In this document: piece after piece, positions 35,175 to 45,100 of the stretch
How the letters are laid out: each line of letters begins with the position of its first letter
Numbering within the stretch: the stretch's first letter is position 1
Made by a program: the position numbers and the translations under genes
From: Dyadobacter sp. CY323
GTDB taxonomy: Bacteria > Bacteroidota > Bacteroidia > Cytophagales > Spirosomataceae
NCBI RefSeq assembly: GCF_021390245.1
Contig: NZ_JAJUXH010000003.1
Span: 372,001 to 436,000 of the forward strand
Length of the DNA: 64,000 nt
Direction: 5' to 3'
The notes under the pieces: generated by a model
Told to the model about the DNA's origin: nothing
The model's database searches: none
The model's input: the letters and a program-made list of their open reading frames with translations, nothing else

Positions 35175-35284
35175 CGGATGTCGCATCGCATTTTTCCTTG
35201 TAAGTAATTGAGTTCATTGCCATTTTTACGGATTATCTCTCTGAGTGCCCCCAACTATGCCCCCATTTACACTTAACGTCCGTA
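35175..35284 (+). repeat. ~110-bp direct repeat, left copy (att-like)
   Basis: Begins CGGATGTCGCATCGC, contains GTGCCCCCAACTATGCCCC and ends near GTCCGTA. A diverged copy in the same orientation lies at 37465-37573. The central C-rich motif also occurs beside the start of the second integrase (35025-35047), so these are likely sites recognised by it. Confidence 0.6.
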
Positions 35285-35428
35285 TAGACAGTATATCAAA
35301 TCTCAGATTCAGGTGCAACTTATCCGTTGCGCCACAATCGTGGCTGGACGGACTAATTATTGTGAAAAAGATATGCTTGTTAAGCGGCCTGCAACTCCGT
35401 AACCACCAAAACTCAAACCAGGTAATGC

Positions 35429-35530
35429 CTAATTCTGGCTAGGGTGCATCACTTCATCGTTGCGCCTGAGGGTATCCAAGGTGTGCTTTGAGATATCGAC
35501 TCCGGCAATAAGTTTTGGTAGTCGTTTCAT
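35429..35530 (-). pseudogene. IS110-family transposase remnant
   Basis: A 33-residue frame from ATG 35530 reads MKRLPKLIAGVDISKHTLDT, matching the N-terminal GxDxSK segment of IS110/IS1111 DEDD transposases, where the Asp is catalytic. It stops after NDEVMHPSQN and no more of the transposase follows. Confidence 0.6.
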
Positions 35531-35665
35531 TGGCCTGAAGGTCAGCTAATTACAAGCTAAAATAAAAAACGAATCGCAATTAAACCAAATCATGCCTTCA
35601 CTATTAGTAGTTCGTTCCAGTCCGTCGTGAATTAGCTGATTTCTTATTCACTTGGATTTGCACAT

Positions 35666-36937
35666 TTAACCCCTCACCGGCATTAAGTCAGTCCAAGATG
35701 TTGTGTACTGGGGTGATCTATTATCAACCCTCGTCCCCCAGTCCCTCTTAAAACCTGCACTGCCTAATACCACCGTCTCGCGTCCATACCGGTTATTGAG
35801 TTTATCCAAAGTCTGCATTAGCACTTTCGCTCGTTCCGAATCTCCACAACTGAACAGATCGTCCTGAACTGAATCTTCCGGTCTTAGGAATGAGAGCATA
35901 ATTCCGGCTTTGTGATAACGAATTCCTGGGCGAAATGTCTTTTCAAGCGATCTTAAAACAGCTGATGTCAGCTTGCATGTATTACTAGTTGCGACTGGTA
36001 GTGTTATCGACTGACCAGTTGAAAAGTATGGGTAAGTTTTGCTGAAGGGGTTGCTATGGATGAAGTAGGATATCTGCTTGGCTATCGACCCTTCTGCGCG
36101 AAGCTTAGCTGCACCCCGCGCCGTGTAGACTGACAAAGCTTCTGCTAGTTCATCTTTTGATGTAACAATTTTGCCAAATGCCCTGGTGGCAGCGATATTT
36201 TTCTTAGGCTCTTGAATTAATTCAAGCGGTAAGCAGGAAAGACCATTTAACTCGTGGACTAACCGAACGCCAACAATACCTCCCAGGTTTTTTTGAGCCC
36301 AATCCTTGCGTACTGTTGAGAGGTCATATGCTGTGTGTATCCCAACGGCATTCAGCTTTGCTAGATATTTTCTTCCAACTCCCCATACGTCATCAACACC
36401 AATTGTTTTGAGAACTTCAATTCTCTTTTCAGGGCTGTTGATAAAAAACACCCCGCCATACTCCGGATACTTCTTGGCAATCTTGTTTGCAATTTTCGCA
36501 AGCGTCTTCGTACTGCCAATTCCGACGCCGCAGGGTATACCAACATTCTGCCTCACCGTCTTTTTGATCAATTGCCCATAATCATTAAGATTAAAGTGAT
36601 CGAATCCTGACAAACTAAGGAAGCACTCATCAATTGAGTATATCTCCATTTCAGGTGAAAACTCTCCCAAGGTTTGCATCATTCTTGCAGACATGTCGCC
36701 ATACAAAGTGTAGTTACTTGAAAAAACCTTTACGCCGTTCGCAGTTATAATGGATTTAACTTTATGCAGAGGAACACCCATTGGTATTCCTAATGCCTTT
36801 GCCTCACCGCTTCTCGCAATGATACATCCGTCATTATTTGAGAGTACAACAATTGGCTTTCCTTCAAGCCTAGGATTGAAAACACGTTCACAGGAGGCGT
36901 AGAAGTTATTTCCATCAATCAAAGCGAACACGACCAT
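35666..36937 (-). CDS. umuC: Y-family DNA polymerase V catalytic subunit (UmuC-like)
   Basis: A 423-residue translesion polymerase: [20 protein letters not shown] with the first catalytic Asp, [21 protein letters not shown] with the catalytic Asp-Glu pair, and the helix-hairpin-helix [19 protein letters not shown]. It copies past damaged bases and raises mutation rate. ATG 36937 is the family start; it overlaps umuD by 23 bp, so the two are coupled. Encoded on the mobile element. Confidence 0.95.
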   Translation of the reverse strand: MVVFALIDGNNFYASCERVFNPRLEGKPIVVLSNNDGCIIARSGEAKALGIPMGVPLHKVKSIITANGVKVFSSNYTLYGDMSARMMQTLGEFSPEMEIYSIDECFLSLSGFDHFNLNDYGQLIKKTVRQNVGIPCGVGIGSTKTLAKIANKIAKKYPEYGGVFFINSPEKRIEVLKTIGVDDVWGVGRKYLAKLNAVGIHTAYDLSTVRKDWAQKNLGGIVGVRLVHELNGLSCLPLELIQEPKKNIAATRAFGKIVTSKDELAEALSVYTARGAAKLRAEGSIAKQISYFIHSNPFSKTYPYFSTGQSITLPVATSNTCKLTSAVLRSLEKTFRPGIRYHKAGIMLSFLRPEDSVQDDLFSCGDSERAKVLMQTLDKLNNRYGRETVVLGSAGFKRDWGTRVDNRSPQYTTSWTDLMPVRG

Positions 36938-37352
36938 TCTCCCAGTGTTTACGAACCACGCCGATGACCACTCCCCAGATAGCAAAATCTAAGTGTTCGC
37001 CAATATGAATAGGAGGATACTGAGGATGCGCAGCTTCAAGCCACACGCCATTCGGGTCAATGCGAAGCCTTTTGACTAGACATTCGCCGTCAATACAAGC
37101 AATGATGACACTACGATCAACTGCCTTTTCTGATCTATCAATGACAAGCACATCGTTATCATAAATGCCAATTCCTCGCATGGACTTCCCCTTCGCTCTG
37201 ACCAGAAAAGTAGCTGCAGGTTTTGTTACTAAAAATTCGTGCAAATTTAAATCATGGTCCAGATAGTCATCAGCTGGCGAAGGAAAGCCCGCAGAGACCT
37301 TGGACATGGATAAGGGAATCGTTTGGCTGTGGAAGTCGGATGAGTGGATCAT
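36915..37352 (-). CDS. umuD: UmuD-like S24 peptidase subunit
   Basis: A 145-residue LexA/UmuD-like protein: cleavage site Ala-Gly in KVSAGFPSP, catalytic Ser in [14 protein letters not shown] and Lys in GECLVKRL. RecA-driven self-cleavage would yield UmuD', the active partner of UmuC. ATG 37352 ([10 protein letters not shown]) is preferred to earlier in-frame codons that would add a hydrophobic stretch foreign to the family. Confidence 0.93.
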   Translation of the reverse strand: MIHSSDFHSQTIPLSMSKVSAGFPSPADDYLDHDLNLHEFLVTKPAATFLVRAKGKSMRGIGIYDNDVLVIDRSEKAVDRSVIIACIDGECLVKRLRIDPNGVWLEAAHPQYPPIHIGEHLDFAIWGVVIGVVRKHWENGRVRFD

Positions 37353-37464
37353 AACTATTAGGATTATGATTCTTTTCCTAAAAAGCAAGAACAAAATGAG
37401 AACATATTGCTAAGTGTAGGAATTAAAACGGATATTTAATCCTTTGGAATAAGTCGCCTCAAAT

Positions 37465-37573
37465 CGGATGTCGCATCGCCATTTCCTTCCCAAGTAGTTG
37501 AATTGTTTATTAGTTGAATGGATAATTGTTCTAGGTGCCCCCAATTATGCCCCGGACCCCATTAATATCCGTA
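37465..37573 (+). repeat. ~110-bp direct repeat, right copy (att-like)
   Basis: Begins CGGATGTCGCATCGCC, contains GTGCCCCCAATTATGCCCC and ends near ATCCGTA, in the same order and spacing as 35175-35284. The two copies bracket umuDC and the IS110 remnant. Confidence 0.6.
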
Positions 37574-37746
37574 CAATTCATCTGACCCTTTGGGTATTCA
37601 TAATGCACTAAATTTGTGCAGGATTTGCGTTTGGTGTTCCGCCCGTACACACATTGACCAGGAAATACATGACAAAAAGTAACAACCAGGACTTGTACGG
37701 TATCATCTGAGATTAATTCTCTATAAATTGCTTTGAATAATATATC

Positions 37747-37754
37747 TAAGGAGG
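37747..37754 (+). promoter_or_regulatory. Strong Shine-Dalgarno of the HEPN gene
   Basis: TAAGGAGG lies 7 bases before ATG 37762, an almost perfect match to the anti-SD. It fixes the start and is unlike most genes in the window. Confidence 0.8.
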
Positions 37755-37761
37755 CGACAGT

Positions 37762-38241
37762 ATGGCACTTTCAAATAAACAGGTTGAGTTAGCCCGTAGA
37801 CTTAGACAAGAAAATCCTCTTTTCGATGAATATTCTCGTGAGTGGAGAAGTTTTAACGCCTGCTATAATGGAATGCCTGGCAAAAGTGAAAGACTACGTG
37901 TTATGAACACGGTATTCGCAAATATCGCTGAAGACTCCGCTGCAGGAATATTAGCGGCTTTGCCAAACGAAATCAATTATTTTACCTATCTCCCGCCGGG
38001 TAATTTGTTCCTAGGCGCTGCCGATCCAAAATTCCGATCGACAACTACCGCTGATCTACAAATCATTAATGACCCGAATAGCACCGCTGTTAAGCGGCTT
38101 TCTCATTTCGCAGCAGTCCTTTATCAAATTCGATGCAATATCACACATGCTGGGAAAGATCCGATTGATGCAAGAGATAATGATTTACTTAGGTTCGCGC
38201 TCGCCGGTCTTAAGTTAATTTTAGCAATTCTTTTAAAATAA
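37762..38241 (+). CDS. HEPN-like protein with Rx4H motif
   Basis: A 159-residue helical protein. Near the C-terminus YQIRCNITHAGKDP has the Rx4H arrangement (Arg-Cys-Asn-Ile-Thr-His) of HEPN ribonucleases, in the typical context of a late helix. It lies tail to tail with the Gabija-like operon. It may be an abortive-infection RNase; no antitoxin partner is adjacent. Confidence 0.65.
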   Translation: MALSNKQVELARRLRQENPLFDEYSREWRSFNACYNGMPGKSERLRVMNTVFANIAEDSAAGILAALPNEINYFTYLPPGNLFLGAADPKFRSTTTADLQIINDPNSTAVKRLSHFAAVLYQIRCNITHAGKDPIDARDNDLLRFALAGLKLILAILLK

Positions 38242-38268
38242 ATAAGCAGCCGAATGGGTGCTAAGAAT

Positions 38269-40029
38269 TCACAGTTCAATCGGTGAAATTACCTTTCCAA
38301 ACCAACCCTCAAGTGCGAGTAAGGCATTTGGCGATAATTGTTGGGTGAATAAAACGCATAACCGTTTCCTTGGCCTTGAACAAGCAACATAGAACAAATT
38401 TCGATTTCGTTCGTATGCATCTCGATTTGCATCTGTAATGTTTCCGGATTGTACCAATTCTAGAAACTGGTTCCAATTATATTGATTCCATCCTCGTCCT
38501 AACACAACGATCACATTTTCAAACTCAGCGCCCTTAACTCCATGCTTCGTCGAATAAAGAGTTTTGTCATCAATATACTTGGTCAAATTTGAGATCTCAG
38601 GATACGGGATTGATCGTATGTTCTGAATTTTTGTTGCAAAACTTCTGTCGCCGTCTTCAAGGTCTGCCTCAGGTATGTTATTTATGCTCGCGAAACGTTG
38701 TTCTTTTTCTTCTAATTTTCTCGGCAACCTTGGCTTATTTGTAACTTTAAGTAAATCTATAACTGTCCCAACCGTTCCATTTTGGCGAGCGGCATTCAAT
38801 TGTATCATACAATCGTGCCAAGTTTGCTTGTCCGCATGTTTGCGTATGCGGGTAGTATTTATTCTAAATGCTTCAATCATCGCACCATATCTACGTTGCT
38901 GAAAGGCATCCGAGCCGATTTCTACAACATCTGACAAGAATGAAATATAATCATCGTTCTTTTTGAGATAGTCATCATTTTCGGAGAAAGTTCTGGCAAT
39001 ATTCTGATAACCCTGCTCCGATGCTAGGACATTATTTGTAAGCATAAGAACTTTCGTCGTTTTAGACGATATATCCCACCCTTCTGCTGTCAGTTTTTTC
39101 TTGGTTGTTTCCAAGAATTCATGTGCGACATCCTCGGGTAAATCACCGTTCCAATGAGCGCCAGTACGACGCACTCCAACCCAATTATTTGTATGAAAAG
39201 CGACAACATCACCAGATGACGCCGGCTCATATTCAAATTGTTTCAACTCTGGACGCATCCGATTTAGCACTTCTACAATATTCCTATCTGAACGGAAATT
39301 TGCCTGTTTTCCAATGAGGACTAACTTTCCGGCAGTAGCCTGAATTAACCCGCAGGAATCGGTCCCATAAATTTTTTGCCAGTGATCACCGAAGAACCCA
39401 ATGAGAGAACCACTTGCAGGTTCAATAAAATTTCTCACAAGTGCATCCGCTAATGCCTTATTTGTATCTTGATACTCATCAATTAAGACAATGGGATACT
39501 TGCCTGAAAATATTCTTCGAAACTTTCCGTCTTGTAATAAAGATGTGAATAGTTTTATCACGTCATTATGATGAAGAAATATTTCGTTGTCTGTTATTTT
39601 TGGATAACCTAGGTTATAGATAACCTGTTGGTGGGTTATTCCGCCAGCATCGGCAATACGATCTACCCATTTATCGCCCAAATCACCCATTCTCTCACGC
39701 AAAGCACTTTGAAATCCTTGTATGACTTCCCATGCAAATGCATGAATGGTATCGGCAAGTACAATTGGGTGATTGTCAGTCCTAGACCTGATCTCATCCT
39801 TAGCCACATTTGTATAGGTAATACAGGCGATTTTCTTGCCAGTCTTTTCGTATGTCGTATCATATTTACCAATCAAGTACTTTAACGCCTTAATAAGGGT
39901 ATACGTTTTTCCAGCACCGGCTCCGGCCTCAACAAGAAAGTTTTTCTTCTCATCAATTGCTTTGTAAACCTTGGCAAGACACTCTACCGAGGCAAGCTCC
40001 GCAGGATTGACTTCAATTTCAGACATCAT
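38269..40029 (-). CDS. gajB: UvrD-like helicase, Gabija GajB-like
   Basis: A 586-residue superfamily 1 helicase: Walker A EAGAGAGKTYTLIKAL (about 34-50), DEYQDTN in motif II (about 183), a UvrD-type motif with KHGVKGAEFENVIV and the final YVACSRPRKRLCV. Its ATG overlaps the OLD nuclease stop (ATGA), the arrangement of gajA-gajB. In Gabija GajB helps the GajA nuclease sense or process phage DNA. Confidence 0.85.
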   Translation of the reverse strand: MMSEIEVNPAELASVECLAKVYKAIDEKKNFLVEAGAGAGKTYTLIKALKYLIGKYDTTYEKTGKKIACITYTNVAKDEIRSRTDNHPIVLADTIHAFAWEVIQGFQSALRERMGDLGDKWVDRIADAGGITHQQVIYNLGYPKITDNEIFLHHNDVIKLFTSLLQDGKFRRIFSGKYPIVLIDEYQDTNKALADALVRNFIEPASGSLIGFFGDHWQKIYGTDSCGLIQATAGKLVLIGKQANFRSDRNIVEVLNRMRPELKQFEYEPASSGDVVAFHTNNWVGVRRTGAHWNGDLPEDVAHEFLETTKKKLTAEGWDISSKTTKVLMLTNNVLASEQGYQNIARTFSENDDYLKKNDDYISFLSDVVEIGSDAFQQRRYGAMIEAFRINTTRIRKHADKQTWHDCMIQLNAARQNGTVGTVIDLLKVTNKPRLPRKLEEKEQRFASINNIPEADLEDGDRSFATKIQNIRSIPYPEISNLTKYIDDKTLYSTKHGVKGAEFENVIVVLGRGWNQYNWNQFLELVQSGNITDANRDAYERNRNLFYVACSRPRKRLCVLFTQQLSPNALLALEGWFGKVISPIEL

Positions 40030-42077
40030 TTATCTCTTAATTCAATAATTGCTTCTTCCACTACATCAGACGGTTTGTTTGGTTTTTTGGCTAACCATTG
40101 TAATCCTTCAACAATATACCTCGGGGCGACCCATCCTGTATCAATCAGGGCGTACTTGAGAGCAAATTCCGTTTTTCCTTTATTGTCCGGTGCTAAGTCC
40201 TCAGCTAACTTTTCTATTGTTCCGGGCAAACCGTCCGTGATACCAAAATGTTTTCGATTTGCTAAAATTAACGCCTCCTCAAAACTACGGCCAGTGCCCT
40301 TCTCACCATTCTCCGGTATTTGATAAGCAATTCTTCTTGATCCAGCGACCTTCTCTTCTGAAGTTTTCGCAACGCATTCAGATAAGCCGTAATGACCATC
40401 AGTACCCTTGGAAAACCAGTTTTTTATTCCAGCATTTGATGTGTGGGATCCAGCAGCAACCAAGGAACTATCATATGTAGTAGTCTTTTCCTTCACTGTT
40501 TTAAAAACTGAATCTATGTCGGTGATTATTAGAGATCTAAGTTCTAAAAAGTCCAAAAACTTGTAAAAATGATGTGCATATGCTCCTCCAACCTCAATTG
40601 TCGTAACATATTGTACTCCTAATGGCGGGTTCTTAGCATCTGCGGCGTCGCTTTTTTGTATTAGTAGCGGGATCATTATTCGCTCAACCGTGCCTTCAAT
40701 AAGAATTGCCTTATCAGCAAAGTAAAGATCGCACTTAGTCAATGTTAAGTATTTGTGTAAAAAGTCTTTGTCTTCCTTTAACTCCTTAGCCTTAAATTCC
40801 TTTCTAAGATCTTTAACGGTTGTTTCCCGTTGCTCGTTATTAGATGTGAGGAAATATCTTATTGCCTCAAATTCAGCTTCATTGGCGATGTGGGTAGAAT
40901 GAGTAGTGACCACAAATTGTACTGTCCATTGTTTCCCACCATTTAATTTAGCAGAAAACTCATTTGCAATTTCATACAGTTTTTTTATAAAAATTTGCTG
41001 CATCTGTGGATGCAAATGCGCCTCAGGCTCTTCAATAAAAATAATATCTAAACTATTGGACAAAGTTCTGCTTTGATACCCACGAAAAAATTCAAAAAGC
41101 TGAAATAAGATGTAAATCAGATTTCTCGACCCAAGACCGTTATACGTTTCTGGTAAAAATAAATCATCTCCCTGCTTGTACCGTATCTTTGTATGGCTAT
41201 CTAAAATGTTAGAGATGTTCAAAGTCGTCTCGGTGCTGAGATTAGGATCTGCAAGGCCTGGATAACCAAATAAAGCCAGAGCGGGCAATAATTTGTCCAA
41301 ATGCGAATTGAAGTCCGTATCAACTTTCGCCTGGATTTCTTCTATTATCACTTGCAAGGCATCAGATCTTTCCTTCATATCCACAGGGGCAGATTGCGAT
41401 TTTGAAGTCTTGAATAATTGAGCGAGAACTTTCCCCAGCACATCCTTTTCGGCATGTGTGATATCGTCTAATCCTCTCTGGGCATTAATAAAGCCCGCAC
41501 TTATGACGGATTTAAACTTAGAATATTCCATCAAGCTAATGTTGGATGGATCGTTAGGATCTTGCGCTAAAATTTTGGTTTCAAAGAGGCTGGGAATTCG
41601 ATCACTAAGGGATTTCATGAAGACCTTAACACTCGAGGCACTTTCGTCAAGAATACCCTCAAAAAGAGCCTCAATTTTCCCGTCGCGGAGAGAATACTGC
41701 ACTATAATTACTGCTGTGTTACAATTGATATCGAGATCTATAACAAAATCTCCAAGTGCACCAAGATCCTCTGCGTCAGTCGGATACTCAATCGTAATCT
41801 TTATTTCAATGGATGGGATAACTTCGCGGATTTCCGCATCCCCTTTACCTTCTAACTTTCTTTTTAAAGCAGTTTTGAATCCACTTATTGAGGGAATGCT
41901 AAAATCATATAATGAAAAAGAGGGATTTTTGTCGCCAATCAATCTTCGAAAGACTTCAGTCAGTGACGTCTTGCCAGAATTATTTCTTCCGACAATCACA
42001 GTCGTACTGTCTTCTAGCGAAAGCGTTACATCTTTCAGTAGGCGAAAATTCTTTATATCAACAGATTTGATTTTCAT
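40026..42077 (-). CDS. gajA: OLD-family ATPase/TOPRIM nuclease, Gabija GajA-like
   Basis: A 683-residue protein: ABC-type ATPase with Walker A VGRNNSGKTSL (about 30), Walker B IIFIEEPEAHLHP (about 350) and the switch TTHSTHIANE, followed by a TOPRIM domain with ILIEGTVERIMIP (Glu about 460) and ITDIDSV (about 520). OLD nucleases nick DNA; with the coupled UvrD helicase this is the Gabija pair. At 683 residues it is longer than the reference GajA, so an orphan OLD-UvrD variant is possible. Confidence 0.87.
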   Translation of the reverse strand: MKIKSVDIKNFRLLKDVTLSLEDSTTVIVGRNNSGKTSLTEVFRRLIGDKNPSFSLYDFSIPSISGFKTALKRKLEGKGDAEIREVIPSIEIKITIEYPTDAEDLGALGDFVIDLDINCNTAVIIVQYSLRDGKIEALFEGILDESASSVKVFMKSLSDRIPSLFETKILAQDPNDPSNISLMEYSKFKSVISAGFINAQRGLDDITHAEKDVLGKVLAQLFKTSKSQSAPVDMKERSDALQVIIEEIQAKVDTDFNSHLDKLLPALALFGYPGLADPNLSTETTLNISNILDSHTKIRYKQGDDLFLPETYNGLGSRNLIYILFQLFEFFRGYQSRTLSNSLDIIFIEEPEAHLHPQMQQIFIKKLYEIANEFSAKLNGGKQWTVQFVVTTHSTHIANEAEFEAIRYFLTSNNEQRETTVKDLRKEFKAKELKEDKDFLHKYLTLTKCDLYFADKAILIEGTVERIMIPLLIQKSDAADAKNPPLGVQYVTTIEVGGAYAHHFYKFLDFLELRSLIITDIDSVFKTVKEKTTTYDSSLVAAGSHTSNAGIKNWFSKGTDGHYGLSECVAKTSEEKVAGSRRIAYQIPENGEKGTGRSFEEALILANRKHFGITDGLPGTIEKLAEDLAPDNKGKTEFALKYALIDTGWVAPRYIVEGLQWLAKKPNKPSDVVEEAIIELRDK

Positions 42078-42147
42078 GAAGTTTTCCGGAAGGTAAGAAG
42101 AAAATATGTCCTAAATATTTGAAAACTGTAACTTAACGAGTTTGTAC

Positions 42148-45100
42148 TTAGCCAGTTAAACTTTTAACTAATAAAATCTCATCGGGCGTTAACCCGAAAA
42201 TATCATAAACTAAACAATCCAGTTCATCCTGGTACTTCAGTGCATTTACAGTATCATCAACCTTTTTAGATTGCATGATCATATCTACCAAGTTGACAAT
42301 AGGCGACTGTAAATCGGAGGAGATAATTGGAATGGGAATATTTTTGACCGAAGCCAACTTAATCTCTATATCTGTATCATAGTTTTTGTACCATATATTA
42401 ATCAAATGGGAATTTAACAGTGCCACGACGTATTTCAGATTCAATGTCGCATTGGCTTTTGGATATATCACAGAACAAGTGTATAGTCCGTGAAAAGTCT
42501 CATCATCGTAGGCAGCAACAATTCTAGGAAACAGCGAAATTTTTCTCATTCTTTGAAAGTAGATCTTTGGACTACTTACGATGCTCTGTTCCAAGCAAGA
42601 GTGTAAATCTGTACTCCTCAACACAAAATCGTGCTCCCAATTTATACTAAACGGAGCTAGATTACGACCATTTAGTGCGCGTTCCCAAGGGTATCCTTTA
42701 TCAGTTTTTGACAAAAGCAACTTTTCCTTATTGTCTTTCTCGCCATATGGTTTAGTACCCTGTTTAAGTAGGAACTGATCATCAAGTCGCGGATAAGTAT
42801 TCATCTTAGTTAGAATAAAATCCAACCGAAAATCACGTCGCAAGTTAATTTTCTTTTCCTCGTCCTGGGCAAATGTTGATATGGGGATATTCTGGTCGAT
42901 CATCCACTTGCTACCGTCAATATCTGTATATTTAACATTTGGGAAGGCTACTTTTACTGGAAAATTGTATGAATCATTTCTGGAATATTTAAGAATTAAA
43001 ATAACCGTCACAACGTCCGGGGCATCTTCAAAAATATTCTTTCTCAGTTCAACGGCTTTTTTAATAGTTGTGTTGGCAATAATGGATGAACGAAGGCTCT
43101 TCGACTGAACATTATATAAAAACGTATTAGGTGCTATGAAAGCCTGAAAATAATTCTTCTTTAAAAGTCTGAAGGATTGTTCATAAAACAATTTATACGA
43201 ATCCATTTTTCCAATACTAGAAATCGGGAAAATCGACTTAAGATAGGCTTTTTCACCATCACTAAAATCCACTCCATAAGGAGGATTAGCGATAACGATA
43301 TCAAATCCAACAAACTTCCCCTTCTCGTCAAGAACCTCAGGAAATTCAAAAAGCCATTCAAAAGCGTTCTCAAAAATCTTATTGGACTTTATTTCATCTA
43401 TTTCCGTCTCAAGCTTATCGACCTCATTTTGAAGTTTTAGAACAAGCAAATTCTTACTTTTCTCTTCTGCTTTGGACAATTCAAAAAGGATGCGCTGATT
43501 GAGGATATTATCTAACTCTCCTCTTTTAGATCGCAATTTTCTGACCTTAGGGTCACTATTACTAATCTCTGTACGGAAATTATTCTTAATCGTAGATATC
43601 AAGTCCTCCATATCATCACGCTCTTCCTTAGACTGAGCATGTTGGTAGTTTTGGACGGCCTGTTTGTAACTTGATATCGTAATCTTTGCTTTTTTTAAAG
43701 CATGACTCAAATCAGTACCCAGCTGATTTCTGCTTATCAACGAGTTTCCACATTTAATATTGATGTCGATATTAGGCAAGGTCTCAAGCTCGCTAAAATC
43801 TCGATCTGCCTTGTAGTAGGCACTTTTTAGTAATTCAATCCACAACCTAAGCCGGCAAATTTTAACCGAATTAGAATTTATATCGACACCGAAAAGACAA
43901 TTCTCAATAATCGTCTTTTTTTCATTGAAGAGTGTTTCTTGAACGCGCTGGCTCTCAGGGTTTCTCGAACTGTATTCAAAGAGAATTCCATCGGAATGAA
44001 TTGAAAGTTCATCATTATCAACTTCAATTTGATAGTCTCTTAAAGTCCGACCATCCTTATCCATCAAAATTTTCAAGTCGGACTTTAACGCTATTATCTC
44101 ATTCAGGGCAGATACCAGAAAATGTCCTGAGCCGACCGCTGGATCACAGATCCTCAGACTATTAATGATTGCGTTAGCTTCCTTTTTATCGGTAATTTTA
44201 TCATACAATTGATCGATAGTTTTACATTCCCACCCTTTAGCATCATAGAATTTTTGCAATACAGCTCCGCGGATGGTTTCCCGACACATGTACATTGTTA
44301 TAAATCCAGGTGTAAAGAATGACCCATCTTTATAACCATTAATTTTTTCAAAAATAAGTCCTAGTACTGAAGCGTTGATCAAGGTCTTATTTTCCTCTTG
44401 GATTGCCTCGGATCCTTCGCTACTGAAATCAAAGCTGTCGAGGAATGTAAATAGATAGTCCAAAGTTTTCATCTTGCCAGATTTTCTCTGACCATTGCTG
44501 TCTTTTAAAACTGTTTTTGAAAATATTGGAATTTCTTTATTGTCTTTCAATTGACTAATAGAAAAACATCGCTGCTCCAGCTCAGTTGGTACAAATAGGG
44601 AACTGTTGAGGTATGGGACTTTACTAAAAGGCTTCTTGTAAACGTCCTCTCTATGCTCAACTCTCATTGCCAAGACATCAAAGAAAAGACTATCTAATTC
44701 ATCATAACTTTTGATCCGGTCACTATTTAAAAATTTAAAATCGTTATCGCCTTTATTATAAGTTAATAGTTGAGCTTCAAGCAATTTCAGAAAAAGAACA
44801 CGATTAATCCAGGTGATCGACAATTCAAGACCAACATTGAAATACCTCTCGACATTATTTGCACCAAAAAGACTTGGTTTATCTAGACGTTTTAACTTAT
44901 TAAGAGACTCCAATAAATGGATAGTATTCTCAATAAGAGATCCGTTATCCCGTTTACTCTCCTCCTTTCGATCTATTAATTTCTTACCACCATCACTTAC
45001 CTCCGTGAGGCCTATGATATGTAATAATTCTCCATAAAACCCTTTATCGAGGCTATTGCTATCATTTTTAAAGGGTTGTTTTAGTAAATGCTCAGGCGAG

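Larger units (their letters stand above)
34969..35665. other. Non-coding att-like and remnant region
   Basis: About 700 bp without an intact gene. It contains a C-rich double motif CATGCCCCCAATCATGCC at 35025, a related ~110-bp repeat at 35175-35284 and an IS110-type fragment at 35429-35530. Frames in it that could code are short and unlike proteins. Confidence 0.6.
37353..37761. other. Non-coding region between umuD and HEPN gene
   Basis: About 400 bp. It carries the right copy of the ~110-bp repeat (37465-37573) and the Shine-Dalgarno of the HEPN gene; no other gene or clear promoter was found. Confidence 0.6.

Noticed and set aside
34971..35186. 71-residue minus-strand frame upstream of integrase 2
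   Set aside because: Lies in att-like C-rich DNA and contains no protein-like features.
37352..37573. LexA/SOS box upstream of umuD
   Set aside because: No convincing palindromic SOS box could be recognised, and the host LexA motif is not known to me.
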